A program made the position numbers and the translations under genes. Below, one piece after another: positions 26,482 to 36,069 of a DNA stretch of 64,000 bases (positions are counted from its first letter, which is position 1; each line of letters opens with the position of its first letter). The notes below the pieces were generated by a model. It made no database searches. It had not been told where the DNA came from and worked only from the letters and a program-made list of their open reading frames with translations. Source of the stretch: Pedobacter sp. (GTDB lineage Bacteria; Bacteroidota; Bacteroidia; Sphingobacteriales; Sphingobacteriaceae). Where the stretch lies: NCBI RefSeq assembly GCF_031119335.1, contig NZ_JAVHXT010000009.1, positions 63,384 through 127,383 on the forward strand, given 5' to 3'.

Positions 26482-26973
26482 CTAGTTCCTCATATTAATA
26501 TACTGCAGCGGCTGACCAAAATCTTCTGATCTGCATAATTGAATTACTTTCTGTAAATCGTCTATATTTTTGCTCTGTACACGTACTTGATCATCCATCA
26601 TAGAAGGTTGAACCTTAAGTTTGCTGTCTTTAATTTTAGCAACAATTTTCTTCGCAGTTTCTCTGTCAATTCCTTCTTTTACGGTAATTTCTTTTCTAAT
26701 CATATTGCCAGAAGCGATGGTTTCCTTGCCAAAATCCAAACTATTTGCATCTAAATTTTGTTTCATCATTCGAGAAATGATAGAGTCGATAATTGCTTTT
26801 AAGCGCATATCATCTTCAGTTACAATGGTAATGAGATTTGTTTTTTTATCTAGTTCGATAGTGCTTTTAGATGTATTAAAATCGTATCTATTTAAAATCT
26901 CTTTTTTAGCATTATTTATCGCATTGTCTAGTGTTTGTGCGTCTATTTTACTTACTATATCGAAACTTGGCAT
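26482..26973 (-). CDS. yajQ: YajQ-family nucleotide-binding protein
   Basis: A 163-residue member of the YajQ family (two ferredoxin-like domains), linked in other bacteria to cyclic di-GMP or nucleotide binding. It opens MPSFDIVSKID, contains NRYDFNTSKSTIELD and KKIVAKIKDSKLKVQ, and ends VIQLCRSEDFGQPLQYINMR, all characteristic. It stands alone. The about 150 bases downstream hold only ACTCATTT and GAATGATTAAATGA simple repeats. Confidence 0.93.
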   Translation of the reverse strand: MPSFDIVSKIDAQTLDNAINNAKKEILNRYDFNTSKSTIELDKKTNLITIVTEDDMRLKAIIDSIISRMMKQNLDANSLDFGKETIASGNMIRKEITVKEGIDRETAKKIVAKIKDSKLKVQPSMMDDQVRVQSKNIDDLQKVIQLCRSEDFGQPLQYINMRN

Positions 26974-27103
26974 ATTGTAGTGCTTAAATTATAAAAAGAA
27001 TTGATAATTTTATTTATACACAAAAAAACACAAAATATAGCAAACCATCATCATCTGTAATCATTTAATGATGATTTCTTTCACCTTCTAAAACCCTAAA
27101 CGC

Positions 27104-27793
27104 ATGAAAACCAATAAATCAAAAGCATCGAAAAAAAATTCTAAAAAGGCAGTGAAAAAAGCTGCTAAAAAACAATTAGAACAAAGCCTAACTGAAAAAT
27201 TCTTAGAGGCAATAAAAGGCTTAGGACACAATGCAGAGGCTTTAGGTGCAGATGTAGCTAAAGCAAGCAAAGCTGTAGCTAAGAAAATAGCTAAAACTTT
27301 TACTGAAGTTAAAGAAGTGGTAGGGCATAAAATCGACGATATCACTTCATCGAAAAAAGACGTAGCTGTTAAGAAAACAAAAGCTATAAAGAAAGAATTG
27401 CCAAAACTAATTAGTAAGACAGATAAAGCTGCTACTAAAATTGTTAAAAAGGCAGTTAAAAAAACTAAACCTGTAGTAAGCAGTGTGAAAGTTGCAGCAT
27501 TAGAAACTGAAGAAAAAGTTGCTAAAGCGGTAAAAGCTCCAGTTAAAAAAGCAGTAGCTGTAGCCAAAGCAGTAGTTAAAAAAAACGAAGATATGCCTAC
27601 CAAGCCAGTTGTTAGAAGGGCATCTACAAAAACTATGGTTAATAAAATTGCTGATAAAGCTTCGGAAGCTAAAGCAGTGGTGAAGAAAGTTCCTGTTACG
27701 AAAGCTGTACTGCAAGAAGAACCTACTAAAGCTGGCGCCACCACAACAAAAACACCAAGAGCTACAACAATTAAAAAGACGAATGTTAAATAA
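27104..27793 (+). CDS. Histone H1-like Lys/Ala-rich protein
   Basis: A 229-residue very basic protein rich in Lys, Ala and Val, with KKAVKKAAKK-type and AVVKK/APVKKAV-type repeats. The only ordered-looking part is about 25-80 (EQSLTEKFLEAIKGLGHNAEALGADVAKASKAVAKKIAKTF), predicted helical. Such H1-like tails bind DNA and compact the nucleoid. It is a single gene. A second Lys/Ala-tailed protein is encoded at 54835. Low complexity prevents finer assignment. Confidence 0.7.
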   Translation: MKTNKSKASKKNSKKAVKKAAKKQLEQSLTEKFLEAIKGLGHNAEALGADVAKASKAVAKKIAKTFTEVKEVVGHKIDDITSSKKDVAVKKTKAIKKELPKLISKTDKAATKIVKKAVKKTKPVVSSVKVAALETEEKVAKAVKAPVKKAVAVAKAVVKKNEDMPTKPVVRRASTKTMVNKIADKASEAKAVVKKVPVTKAVLQEEPTKAGATTTKTPRATTIKKTNVK

Positions 27794-27874
27794 TTGATTT
27801 TTGTTAATCTTTAATTAATCATAACTTAACACTAAATTTTTCAATTTGGAAATCCTTTGAGGTTGGCTAAACTA

Positions 27875-27963
27875 AACCACATAGACACATAGGTATAAAT
27901 TAAAATAGATTTATTTAGAAATAACAATTTCAAACTTGTTGAAATCTATGTGTCTATGTGGTT
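27875..27963. repeat. 18-bp inverted repeat before ppk1
   Basis: AACCACATAGACACATAG (27875-27892) is repeated inverted at 27946-27963. Related CACTAAGGCACTAAG-type text occurs at 33635-33660, 46240 and 59975, so it is a dispersed intergenic palindrome. It may form a long stem in the ppk1 leader. Confidence 0.55.
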
Positions 27964-28005
27964 ATAAAATTAAGACTGCTTATTGGGATTTTTTTAATTT
28001 ACCTA

Positions 28006-30060
28006 ATGGCCAAAAAGAAGCTTCCGTTTTTAAATAGAGAAATAAGTTGGTTATATTTTAACGAGCGGGTGTTGCAAGAAGCAGCCGATGAAAATGTACC
28101 CCTAATTGAGCGTATTAAGTTCCTTTCTATTTTCTCTTCTAACCTTGATGAGTTTTATCGTGTTAGGGTAGCTTCGTTAAACCGATTGGTTAACTTAAAT
28201 GAGAAAGCAAAGGCTTTATTGGGGTTTAACCCAAAGAAAGTTCTAGATGAAATCAAGAATATTGTAGTAAAGTTAGAACGCCGCTTTGAAACGCTTTTTC
28301 AGGATATCTTAATTACCGAACTAGCCCAAAAACGTATTTTTATTCTTAATCATACCCAGCTTAACGTAGCAAGAGGGGAGTTTGTGCGCCAGCATTTTAG
28401 AGATAAAATCCTATCTAACTTGGTGCCGATTATGATTGATGTTAACAAGCCTTTTCCCGAATTAAAGGATAGAGCTTTGTATTTCTTCGTGCAGCTATCC
28501 AACAATTCTGGTAAAAATAGAAAATACGCCATCTTAGAGCTTCCAGACAGTATATCGAGATTTTTGGTGCTACCAGAAACTAACGATTTAAAATTTATCA
28601 TCCTTTTAGAAGATATTATTAAATATTGTTTGGATGATATTTTCTACGTTTTTAATTATAAGGAAATACAAGCTTATTCTATTCAGTTAACAAGAGATGC
28701 CGAATTGGATATTGACAAAAATGTAAGCGATAAATTTATCGAAGAACTTCGCAAAAGCATAGATAAACGTAAAAAAGGCAAGCCAATGCGTTTGCTTTAT
28801 GATAGTGATATGCCTTTTGATATGCTTAGTTTTTTAGTGAGTAAATTAAAGGTTGGTGCAGATGGTCTAATTCCTGGTAATAAATACCATCGTTTTGGTG
28901 ATTTTATTGCCTTTCCGAATGTGGGCGCAAAAGAGTTAGAATACCCCTCAATGCCTCCGTTAAAGGTAAAAGATATCCACAGAACAGAAAGTCTGTTCAA
29001 AAAAATTGCAGAAAAAGATTTTGTGGTGCATTTGCCATATCAGTCGTACGATTATATCATATTGTTCTTACGAGAAGCCGCTATTGATCCGAAGGTTACG
29101 GAAATAAATATCACTTTGTATCGTTTAGCAGAAAATTCTAAAGTAGTTAATGCTTTAATTAATGCAGCTAAGAATGGTAAAATTGTGAACTGTTTGGTAG
29201 AGTTAAAGGCTCGTTTTGATGAAAGTGCCAATATCTTCTGGACCAATCGTTTAATGGAAGAAGGCGTAAATGTAAACTATGGTTTAACCGATTTTAAAGT
29301 TCACTCAAAAATATGTTTGGTTAAACGCATCGACAAGCGAAAAACCACTTACTACGCCAACTTAGCAACTGGAAATTTTAACGAAAAAACAGCTCGTATT
29401 TATTGCGATCACAGTATTTTCACAGCGAAGACAGAAATAACTTCAGAGCTTGTCAAATTATTCGCTGCTTTAAACAAGCGCACCGTAGCCAAAGGTTTTA
29501 AACATTTAATTGTATCGCCAATTGATTCTAGAAATAGAATGTATAGTTTAATTGATAGGGAGATTAAAAACGCCAAAGCTGGCAAAACCGCTTACATGAT
29601 TTTAAAGGTAAATAGTTTGGCCGATGAAGGTATTGTTGCAAAACTTTATGATGCAAGCAATGCTGGTGTTCAAATTAAGCTAATTGTGAGAGGCATTTGC
29701 TGCCTAGTTCCAGGAGTGAAAGATTTTAGTGAAAACATCACAGTAATAAGTATTATAGATAGATTTTTAGAGCACGCTCGGATTTTTATTTTTGCTAATG
29801 CAGGCAAAGAGGAAATGTATCTTTCATCGGCAGATTTAATGTCGCGTAATTTTGAACATAGGGTAGAAGTTGGATTTCCAATTTTGGATGATGAAGTTAG
29901 GCAAGAGATTAGAGATATCATCGATCTTCAACTGCAAGATAACGTTAAAGCTCGAAATATTAACAAAACAAACGATAACAGATACCATAAAAACAGATTA
30001 GCTACCAAAGTAAGGTCACAATTTCAATCTTACAGTTATCTAAAAAATAAACATCAATAA
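28006..30060 (+). CDS. ppk1: Polyphosphate kinase 1
   Basis: Makes inorganic polyphosphate from ATP reversibly. I choose the ATG at 28006 (MAKKKLPFLNREISWLYFN), which starts with the conserved N-terminal block; the ATG at 27958 lies within the inverted repeat and adds a non-conserved hydrophobic stretch. 684 residues, normal length. The phosphorylated His433 lies in FKVHSKICL, followed by ATGNFNEKTARIYCDH; FFRVAS-like DEFYRVRVAS and HRVEVGFPI are also present. It is followed by ppx after one base, so synthesis and degradation are coupled in one operon. Confidence 0.95.
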   Translation: MAKKKLPFLNREISWLYFNERVLQEAADENVPLIERIKFLSIFSSNLDEFYRVRVASLNRLVNLNEKAKALLGFNPKKVLDEIKNIVVKLERRFETLFQDILITELAQKRIFILNHTQLNVARGEFVRQHFRDKILSNLVPIMIDVNKPFPELKDRALYFFVQLSNNSGKNRKYAILELPDSISRFLVLPETNDLKFIILLEDIIKYCLDDIFYVFNYKEIQAYSIQLTRDAELDIDKNVSDKFIEELRKSIDKRKKGKPMRLLYDSDMPFDMLSFLVSKLKVGADGLIPGNKYHRFGDFIAFPNVGAKELEYPSMPPLKVKDIHRTESLFKKIAEKDFVVHLPYQSYDYIILFLREAAIDPKVTEINITLYRLAENSKVVNALINAAKNGKIVNCLVELKARFDESANIFWTNRLMEEGVNVNYGLTDFKVHSKICLVKRIDKRKTTYYANLATGNFNEKTARIYCDHSIFTAKTEITSELVKLFAALNKRTVAKGFKHLIVSPIDSRNRMYSLIDREIKNAKAGKTAYMILKVNSLADEGIVAKLYDASNAGVQIKLIVRGICCLVPGVKDFSENITVISIIDRFLEHARIFIFANAGKEEMYLSSADLMSRNFEHRVEVGFPILDDEVRQEIRDIIDLQLQDNVKARNINKTNDNRYHKNRLATKVRSQFQSYSYLKNKHQ

Positions 30061-30061
30061 T

Positions 30062-30943
30062 ATGCTCAGATACGCCGCTATAGATATAGGTTCTAACGCA
30101 GTACGATTACTAATTGCAGATATCACCCAAAATGGAGACCGCTTAAGTAGTTTTAAAAAGAATACTTTAGTGCGTGTGCCCTTACGTTTGGGTGATGATG
30201 CTTTTTTAGATCAAGAATTGTCTGATAAAAAAATTGATGATTTAGTAAAAACGATGATTGCGTTTAGAAACCTGATGGATGTTTACCACGTGAGCGAATA
30301 TTTGGCTTGTGCTACATCGGCTATGCGTGAGGCTAAAAATGGGAAGCAAGTTATTGAGAAAGTAAAGGAATTGGCCAATATCGATATCGAAATTGTGGAA
30401 GGGCAGCGTGAGGCAAGCATCATATATTCTAACCATATTGAAGAAAATCTGGATATTAAAAGAAGTTACCTTTATATTGATGTGGGTGGCGGAAGCACAG
30501 AACTTTCAGTATTTGTAAACAGACAACCTATTGCTTCAAAATCGTTTAATTTAGGAACCATTCGCATTTTGGATAACCAGGATAAAGAAGAAACTTGGAA
30601 CGAAATGAAGGAGTGGATTAAGCAAAACACCAAAGATTTAAAGCAAATTGCAGGTATCGGCACCGGCGGAAATATCAATAAGTTGTTCCGCATGAGTGGT
30701 GAAAAAGATGAAATGCCGCTAACTTTCCTGAAATTGAAAAATATGTATAACGAACTGAATGCTTACTCTTTGAAAGAGCGTATTTCGGTACTAAAACTTA
30801 ATCCAGATAGGGCAGATGTAATTATTCCAGCTTGCGAAATTTACCTAACCGTAATGAAATGGGCAGGAATTAAGCAAATTTTTGTACCCAAAGTTGGTAT
30901 GGTTGATGGGATTATTAATCTGTTGATGGAGGAGAATTTGTAA
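30062..30943 (+). CDS. ppx: Ppx/GppA-family exopolyphosphatase
   Basis: Hydrolyses terminal phosphate of polyphosphate or pppGpp. A 293-residue short form (actin-like fold only, no HD-type C-terminal domain). Phosphate-loop motifs are AAIDIGSNAVRLLIAD at the start, ATSAMREAKNG, EGQREA, and YIDVGGGSTELSVF. It begins one base after the ppk1 stop, indicating translational coupling. Confidence 0.92.
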   Translation: MLRYAAIDIGSNAVRLLIADITQNGDRLSSFKKNTLVRVPLRLGDDAFLDQELSDKKIDDLVKTMIAFRNLMDVYHVSEYLACATSAMREAKNGKQVIEKVKELANIDIEIVEGQREASIIYSNHIEENLDIKRSYLYIDVGGGSTELSVFVNRQPIASKSFNLGTIRILDNQDKEETWNEMKEWIKQNTKDLKQIAGIGTGGNINKLFRMSGEKDEMPLTFLKLKNMYNELNAYSLKERISVLKLNPDRADVIIPACEIYLTVMKWAGIKQIFVPKVGMVDGIINLLMEENL

Positions 30944-30989
30944 GCACCTTTGTCATTACGAGGAACGAGGAATCTATTTAATTTCGCTA

Positions 30990-31068
30990 GTCGAGATTTG
31001 CAATCTCGACTTTTATAGCCGTGGATTTTAAATCCACAGATAGGAGGTCGGGATTACAAATCCCGACC
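30990..31068. repeat. Triple-hairpin REP-like unit
   Basis: Three hairpins in a row: GTCGAGATT/AATCTCGAC (30990-31010), GTGGATTT/AAATCCAC (31021-31037) and GGTCGGGAT/ATCCCGACC (31046-31068). It shares CAGATAGG and GGATTACAAA with the unit at 14841. Compatible with REP elements mobilised by a Y1-type transposase elsewhere. Confidence 0.65.
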
Positions 31069-31081
31069 AACTAATATTAAT

Positions 31082-31166
31082 CGTCATTTCGAACGAAGAA
31101 TGAGGAGAAATCTAACGAATTATAATTCATTCAATAGTTAGATTTCTCTCTGCGTTCGAAATGACG
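31082..31166. repeat. GTCATTTCGA palindromic element, copy 1
   Basis: A 14-bp outer inverted repeat (CGTCATTTCGAACG, 31082-31095 with 31153-31166) and a 12-bp inner repeat (GAGAAATCTAAC, 31105-31116 with 31137-31148). It is related to the element at 44085. Confidence 0.7.
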
Positions 31167-31234
31167 GGATATTAATGTTCCTGCTTAACCGAGCTCGTTG
31201 CTGCGTCATCAACAAACTATTGATTTATAAGACA

Positions 31235-31269
31235 AGACTTACGAAGAGTTTTTAAAACTTCGTAAGTCT
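31235..31269. terminator. CTTACGAAG hairpin between convergent genes
   Basis: A 12-bp inverted repeat AGACTTACGAAG (31235-31246 with 31258-31269). Same text family as the hairpin at 39379. It is placed to terminate ppx and/or pgl transcripts. Confidence 0.5.
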
Positions 31270-31299
31270 GCATCGCAAAACAGCGAAATATCAAAGTTA

Positions 31300-32019
31300 C
31301 TACTTCACCAAACTTGCAGCAGCTTCGTCCACAAACCATTGCAAATCACCATTTACAGGATTTATCAATTGTGATGGATAGTTGGCGTAATCTTTCTCTT
31401 CGCCAAAAACCTTGGCCAAAGCTTGTGCTTTATTTTCACCAAAGGTAATGAAAGCAATATTTTTAGCCTGATTAATTAAAGGTGCTGTTAAACTCACACG
31501 ATTGGTGTTCAATTTTTCTACCCAAACATTGGCAACAGTAGCTTCGTTATTGTCAACCAAATCAGTTTGCGGAAAAATTGATGCTGTGTGCGCATCATCC
31601 CCCATACCTAGTAAAATCAGATCAAAAACTATTGAAGCACCTGCAAAATGCTCATCCAATTTCTGCTTATAATCGGCAGCCGCTTCTTGTGGAGACAAAT
31701 TGGTATCTACATAAAAAACGTGACCATCTTGTAATTCCAAATTATCGAAGAAACTTTCTTTAGCCATCAAACCGTTGTAATCCTTCTCAAAAGGAAGAAC
31801 AGTTCTTTCATCACCAAAAAAGAAATAGGTTTTATCCCAATCTATTTGATCTCTATACGTAGTAGATAATAAGCTGTACAATCCCTTTGGCGAACTTCCG
31901 CCAGTTAATACAAAATCAAAACGACCTTTTTCGGCAATAGCATCATTCGCAATTTTAATAACGTATTGTGCTAGTTGCTCGTTTAACTCAGATTGACTTT
32001 TAAATATGTTTAGTTTCAT
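31300..32019 (-). CDS. pgl: 6-phosphogluconolactonase
   Basis: Hydrolyses 6-phosphogluconolactone in the oxidative pentose phosphate pathway. A 239-residue protein of the DevB/SOL type: FVLTGGSSPKGLYSLL near the N-terminus, FFGDERTVLPF, LILLGMGDDAHTASIFP, and FGENKAQAL. Last gene of the minus-strand run gnd-zwf-pgl, separated from zwf by a CCCCTAAAGGGG repeat pair. Confidence 0.94.
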   Translation of the reverse strand: MKLNIFKSQSELNEQLAQYVIKIANDAIAEKGRFDFVLTGGSSPKGLYSLLSTTYRDQIDWDKTYFFFGDERTVLPFEKDYNGLMAKESFFDNLELQDGHVFYVDTNLSPQEAAADYKQKLDEHFAGASIVFDLILLGMGDDAHTASIFPQTDLVDNNEATVANVWVEKLNTNRVSLTAPLINQAKNIAFITFGENKAQALAKVFGEEKDYANYPSQLINPVNGDLQWFVDEAAASLVK

Positions 32020-32112
32020 ACCCCAAACCCCTAAAGGGGCTTTTTTTATAATGTCTAATTAATAAATTGTTATAACCTCCGTACTAAAAGTCCCCTTTAG
32101 GGGATTTAGGGG
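32020..32112. repeat. CCCCTAAAGGGG repeat pair between zwf and pgl
   Basis: CCCCTAAAGGGGC at the left and GTCCCCTTTAGGGGATTTAGGGG at the right are inverted to each other, with an A/T-rich centre of about 50 bases. The same paired layout occurs at 40660-40730 and 47633-47718. Confidence 0.65.
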
Positions 32113-33621
32113 TTAATCCTTAATCGGCAGTGTAAACCAGTGGAAACCATCTTTAGCAATTAATGCTTCGGCATCTTCTGGCCCCCAACTATCTGCTGCA
32201 TAATTAGGAAAGCCCAATGATGTTTTATTTTCCCAAAGATGGATGATCGGCATTACCAATTCCCAAGCCGCCTCTACCTGATCACCACGCATAAATAAGG
32301 TTTGATCGCCTGTCATTGCGTCTAGCAACAAAGTTTCATAAGCTTCTGGCGAATCATTCTCGTAAGTACCCTTGTAATTAAACACCATATCCACAGGATT
32401 TAACACCATATCTAAGCCAGGTCGTTTAGATTGTACCTGCAATCTAATACTTGCTTCAGGCTGAATGCTTATAATCAATCTGTTTTGCTGCCAAGTTTCG
32501 GCGACGTTATTAGAGAAAATGTGATGGGGAACATCCTTAAACTGTATGGTAATGATAGACGAAGTTTGGTTCATCCTTTTACCAGTACGTAGGTAGAAAG
32601 GAATGCCTTGCCAACGCCAGTTATCGATAAAGAATTTTACGGCTGCAAACGTTTCTGTGTTTGAATGCGCATCTACACCTTTTTCAGTGCGATAACCGGG
32701 TACTTCCTGGCCTTCAACCCAACCTTTGCTATACTGACCACGAACTGCATGTGCACTAATTTCTTCAGGTTTAAACGGACGAACAGCTCTCAACACTTCC
32801 ACTTTTCTATCTCTAATTTCATCAGCATTGAATGAAATAGGAGCTTCCATTGCTACAATAGACAATAATTGCAACAGGTGATTTTGGATCATATCACGTA
32901 ATGCACCTGCGCCTTCGTAATAGCCGCCTCTATCGCCAACTCCTAACTGTTCCGTAACCGATATTTGGATGTGTTCGATGTAATTTCTGTTCCACAAAGG
33001 CTCAAATAATGAGTTCGCAAAGCGGAAAGCCATCATGTTTTGTACGGTTTCCTTACCCAAATAGTGATCAATTCTATAAATCTGTTTCTCGGTAAAGATG
33101 CCACTTAAAAGTAGGTTCAGTTCTTTTGCGCTTTCTAAATCATGACCAAACGGTTTTTCGATTACAATTCTGCAATTTTCTTCGTTGCCAGTAAGCTTGT
33201 ACTCGTGTAAGCACTGCGCAATTAAAGGGAATAGGTTAGGTGCTACCGCTAAATAAAATATTACTTGAGTTTTTTCTCCAAAGTCGGCCTGATATTTTTC
33301 AATTTCCGTTTTTAGTTTCTCAAACGTTTCTTGAGATTTAACATCAATAGAACTGTAGTGGATGTTCTTGCTGAAAACATCCCATTTTTCTTTTTTAACC
33401 TTGCCGTTTCTAGAGAACTCATTAACGCTATGCAGTAATTCCTTTTGATATTTCTCGTCGGTAAATGCTGTTCTACCAGTACCAATAATAGCGAACTTCG
33501 ATGGCATATAGCCTTCGGTATAAAGGTTGTATAAAGCTGGTGCTAGTTTGCGTTTGTTTAAATCGCCAGTACCGCCAAAAATGACAAATATGGTTGGATT
33601 AAGTTTACTTGATTTTTTCAT
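32113..33621 (-). CDS. zwf: Glucose-6-phosphate 1-dehydrogenase
   Basis: Oxidises glucose 6-phosphate to the 6-phosphogluconolactone, producing NADPH. 502 residues, normal length. The nucleotide-binding loop FGGTGDLNKRKLAPALY is near the N-terminus, and the substrate and active-site block IDHYLGKETVQNMMAFRFAN is present, with EKPFGHD. It lies between gnd and pgl on the minus strand. Confidence 0.96.
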   Translation of the reverse strand: MKKSSKLNPTIFVIFGGTGDLNKRKLAPALYNLYTEGYMPSKFAIIGTGRTAFTDEKYQKELLHSVNEFSRNGKVKKEKWDVFSKNIHYSSIDVKSQETFEKLKTEIEKYQADFGEKTQVIFYLAVAPNLFPLIAQCLHEYKLTGNEENCRIVIEKPFGHDLESAKELNLLLSGIFTEKQIYRIDHYLGKETVQNMMAFRFANSLFEPLWNRNYIEHIQISVTEQLGVGDRGGYYEGAGALRDMIQNHLLQLLSIVAMEAPISFNADEIRDRKVEVLRAVRPFKPEEISAHAVRGQYSKGWVEGQEVPGYRTEKGVDAHSNTETFAAVKFFIDNWRWQGIPFYLRTGKRMNQTSSIITIQFKDVPHHIFSNNVAETWQQNRLIISIQPEASIRLQVQSKRPGLDMVLNPVDMVFNYKGTYENDSPEAYETLLLDAMTGDQTLFMRGDQVEAAWELVMPIIHLWENKTSLGFPNYAADSWGPEDAEALIAKDGFHWFTLPIKD

Positions 33622-33718
33622 TTTTATTTTTTCTTACCACTAAGGCACTAAGAACACAAAGCTAAAAGCTATTATTACCAAAAAGGACTTGGTGTTCTTG
33701 GTGGTTATATCATTACTT

Positions 33719-35137
33719 TTAACTTAATTTATTCCATTCAGCGTGAAACACACCTTCGCTATCGATACGCTCAAAAGTATGTGCACCAAAATAATCGCGT
33801 TGTGCTTGGATTAAGTTCGATGGCATTCTACCTGTTTTTAAAGTATCGAAATAAGTAATGGCAGCCGCATAACAAGGTACTGCAATACCAGCGCTAATAG
33901 CCGAAGCAATTACATTTCTGGTATCTTTTAAACCAGCTTGAAGCTTTTGTTGGATAGCAGCATCTTGATACAAGTGTTGTAAATCGGCATTCTTTTGGTA
34001 AGCCTCGTAAATGTCTTGCAAAAACTCTGCACGAATGATACAGCCACCTCTCCAAATCTTAGCAATTTCTGCCATGTTCAGTTCGTAACCATATTCTTCA
34101 GAAGCTTTCCATAACAAGTGCATTCCTTGTGCGTAAGCCGAAACCATTGCGAAATAAAATGCCTCTTCTAGCTGATCTTCGAAACCTGTTTTATTTTCAA
34201 TCTGTGCAGCTTTACCGAATGAACCCTCTAATTCTACACGTAAATCTTTCAATTTAGAGAGGTTTCTCCCTGCCACCGAAGCATCAATGGTATTTAAAGG
34301 AACTTCAACATCCATTGCAATTTGCGAGGTCCATTTTCCGGTACCTTTAGATTTAGCTTGATCTTTAATTTCATCAACTAGCAAGTTGCCGGTTTTTTCA
34401 TCCTTAAATAAGAAAACATCTTTGGTAATTTCCATTAAGAAAGATTTCAAACGACCATTATTCCATTTTTCGAATACTTGTTGAATTTGAGCGTTGTCAT
34501 AACCTAAGCCGTTTTTAAGGATATCATAGGTTTCTGCCAATAACTGCATAATAGCATATTCGATACCATTATGTGTCATTTTTACAAAGTGACCAGCCGC
34601 ACCTGGACCAATATAAGCTACGCAAGGTTCGCCGTTTACTTTAGCTGAAACAGCTTCTAGTAAATCTTTAACTACAGGATAAGCTGCTTTTTCTCCGCCT
34701 GGCATTAAGCTAGGACCGAAACGGGCACCTTCTTCACCGCCAGAAATTCCCATCCCAAAGAAATGAAAACCTTTCTCTTTCAATTCTTGAGATCTTCTAG
34801 TTGTGTCTGTATAATAAGAGTTTCCACTATCAATAATGATATCGTCTTCGCTTAACAGCGGCGTGATTTCAGCAATTACATCATCTACAATTTTACCGGC
34901 TGGCACCAATAAAATAATCGTTTTTGGCGATGTTAAACTTTCGATAAATTCATCAACCTTAGCAAATCCCTTTAAGTTATGCGCTTTACCTTCTTCTTCT
35001 AACAAGGCAAGCATTTTCTCGCTCTTATCATGCCCAGTTACAGAAAAACCATGATCGGCCATATTCAATAGAAGGTTTCTGCCCATGGTTCCCAAACCAA
35101 TCATGCCGAAACTGTAGGTGTTATTTGTATTGCTCAT
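33719..35137 (-). CDS. gnd: 6-phosphogluconate dehydrogenase, decarboxylating
   Basis: Converts 6-phosphogluconate to ribulose 5-phosphate with NADPH. 472 residues. Rossmann motif GMIGLGTMGRNLLLNMADHG, signature GISGGEEGARFGPSLMPGG, and the catalytic VKMTHNGIEYAIMQ block. First dehydrogenase of the minus-strand run, 39 bases after the glucokinase-like gene. Confidence 0.96.
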   Translation of the reverse strand: MSNTNNTYSFGMIGLGTMGRNLLLNMADHGFSVTGHDKSEKMLALLEEEGKAHNLKGFAKVDEFIESLTSPKTIILLVPAGKIVDDVIAEITPLLSEDDIIIDSGNSYYTDTTRRSQELKEKGFHFFGMGISGGEEGARFGPSLMPGGEKAAYPVVKDLLEAVSAKVNGEPCVAYIGPGAAGHFVKMTHNGIEYAIMQLLAETYDILKNGLGYDNAQIQQVFEKWNNGRLKSFLMEITKDVFLFKDEKTGNLLVDEIKDQAKSKGTGKWTSQIAMDVEVPLNTIDASVAGRNLSKLKDLRVELEGSFGKAAQIENKTGFEDQLEEAFYFAMVSAYAQGMHLLWKASEEYGYELNMAEIAKIWRGGCIIRAEFLQDIYEAYQKNADLQHLYQDAAIQQKLQAGLKDTRNVIASAISAGIAVPCYAAAITYFDTLKTGRMPSNLIQAQRDYFGAHTFERIDSEGVFHAEWNKLS

Positions 35138-35176
35138 TTATATGGTATTTAATCTTGTCTGTCTAAATAATTACTA

Positions 35177-35929
35177 TTAATCGTGAAGGTTGGTGCAAAC
35201 CAAGAATTTCTCTTTAGCTTTCCAAAGTTTTGCGCCACCTTTAATACCGTCCTGATTAGAAACGATTTTAATATTGTGATCTAGTTTAAAATTAATGTTC
35301 GCAGAGTTGCCACCGCCAATATATAGTGTGTCGTAGTTAAAAACGGTTTTATAAATTTCGATGATATATTTCAGTCGCTCGTTCCATTCTTCTTTTCCCA
35401 CTTTTTCGAAACCTCTTTTCCCGATATATTCGTCGTAGCTTTCTCCTTTTGTGATGGGTAAATGTGCTAATTCAAAATGCGGTAACAAGTCACCATCAAA
35501 AAGTAGGGCAGTGCCGAAACCAGTTCCTAGAGTGAACACAATTTCCAATCCCTTGCCTTTCACAATTCCCAAACCTTGTAAATCCGCGTCGTTAACCAAT
35601 CTCACGGGTTTATCAAAAAGGTCACTAATTCTATCTGCTAAATCTATGTTTGCCCATTTGTTCTCGCCCAAATTAGGTGCAGTTTGTACCACGCCATCTC
35701 TTACGTAACCAGGGAAACCAACAGAGACTTTTTCAAAATCTTTTAAGCCGCTAGTCAGTTTTTTGACGGTAGAAATCACATCATCTGGACCGGCATTTTT
35801 TGGAGTAGATTCCGAAATATAATCGGTAATGATTTTGCCGTTCTCATCTAATATACAAGCTTTAATATTCGTTCCACCAATATCTATGGTGAGTACATTT
35901 CCTTTTTTAGAGATTTTCTTTACGGGCAT
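35177..35929 (-). CDS. ppgK: ROK-family kinase, polyphosphate-glucokinase-like
   Basis: A 250-residue sugar kinase: phosphate loop LTIDIGGTNIKACILD, catalytic Asp in RLVNDAD, FTLGTGFGTALLFDG, LYIGGGNSANI. It lacks the ROK zinc-site cysteines and resembles actinobacterial polyphosphate glucokinase across GFPGYVRDGVVQTAPNLG and DLLPHFELAHLPI. It would make glucose 6-phosphate for the following gnd, zwf and pgl genes, plausibly using polyphosphate from the nearby ppk1. The phosphate donor is inferred and ATP use is possible. Confidence 0.8.
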   Translation of the reverse strand: MPVKKISKKGNVLTIDIGGTNIKACILDENGKIITDYISESTPKNAGPDDVISTVKKLTSGLKDFEKVSVGFPGYVRDGVVQTAPNLGENKWANIDLADRISDLFDKPVRLVNDADLQGLGIVKGKGLEIVFTLGTGFGTALLFDGDLLPHFELAHLPITKGESYDEYIGKRGFEKVGKEEWNERLKYIIEIYKTVFNYDTLYIGGGNSANINFKLDHNIKIVSNQDGIKGGAKLWKAKEKFLVCTNLHD

Positions 35930-36069
35930 AAATGTTCAGATCAAATGGATGAATAAAGATAGCTAGTTTAGAAAGCGATAAAGTCGGCTGAAAATCAAAT
36001 TTATGACAGATGTGCTGTAATAGAATTGATTTTCGAGTTGTATGAAACATGTGGCTAATTTACTAAGAA

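Larger units (their letters stand above)
30944..31299. other. Intergenic repeat cluster between ppx and pgl
   Basis: A 356-base gene-free stretch between convergent genes, made almost wholly of palindromic repeats: a GTCATTACGAGGAACGAGGAATCT half-element, a triple hairpin, a GTCATTTCGA palindrome and a CTTACGAAG hairpin, described separately. Confidence 0.7.

Noticed and set aside
27088..27744. Minus-strand frame of 218 residues opposite the H1-like gene
   Set aside because: It is the low-complexity shadow of Lys/Ala codons; the plus-strand protein has a normal start and composition.
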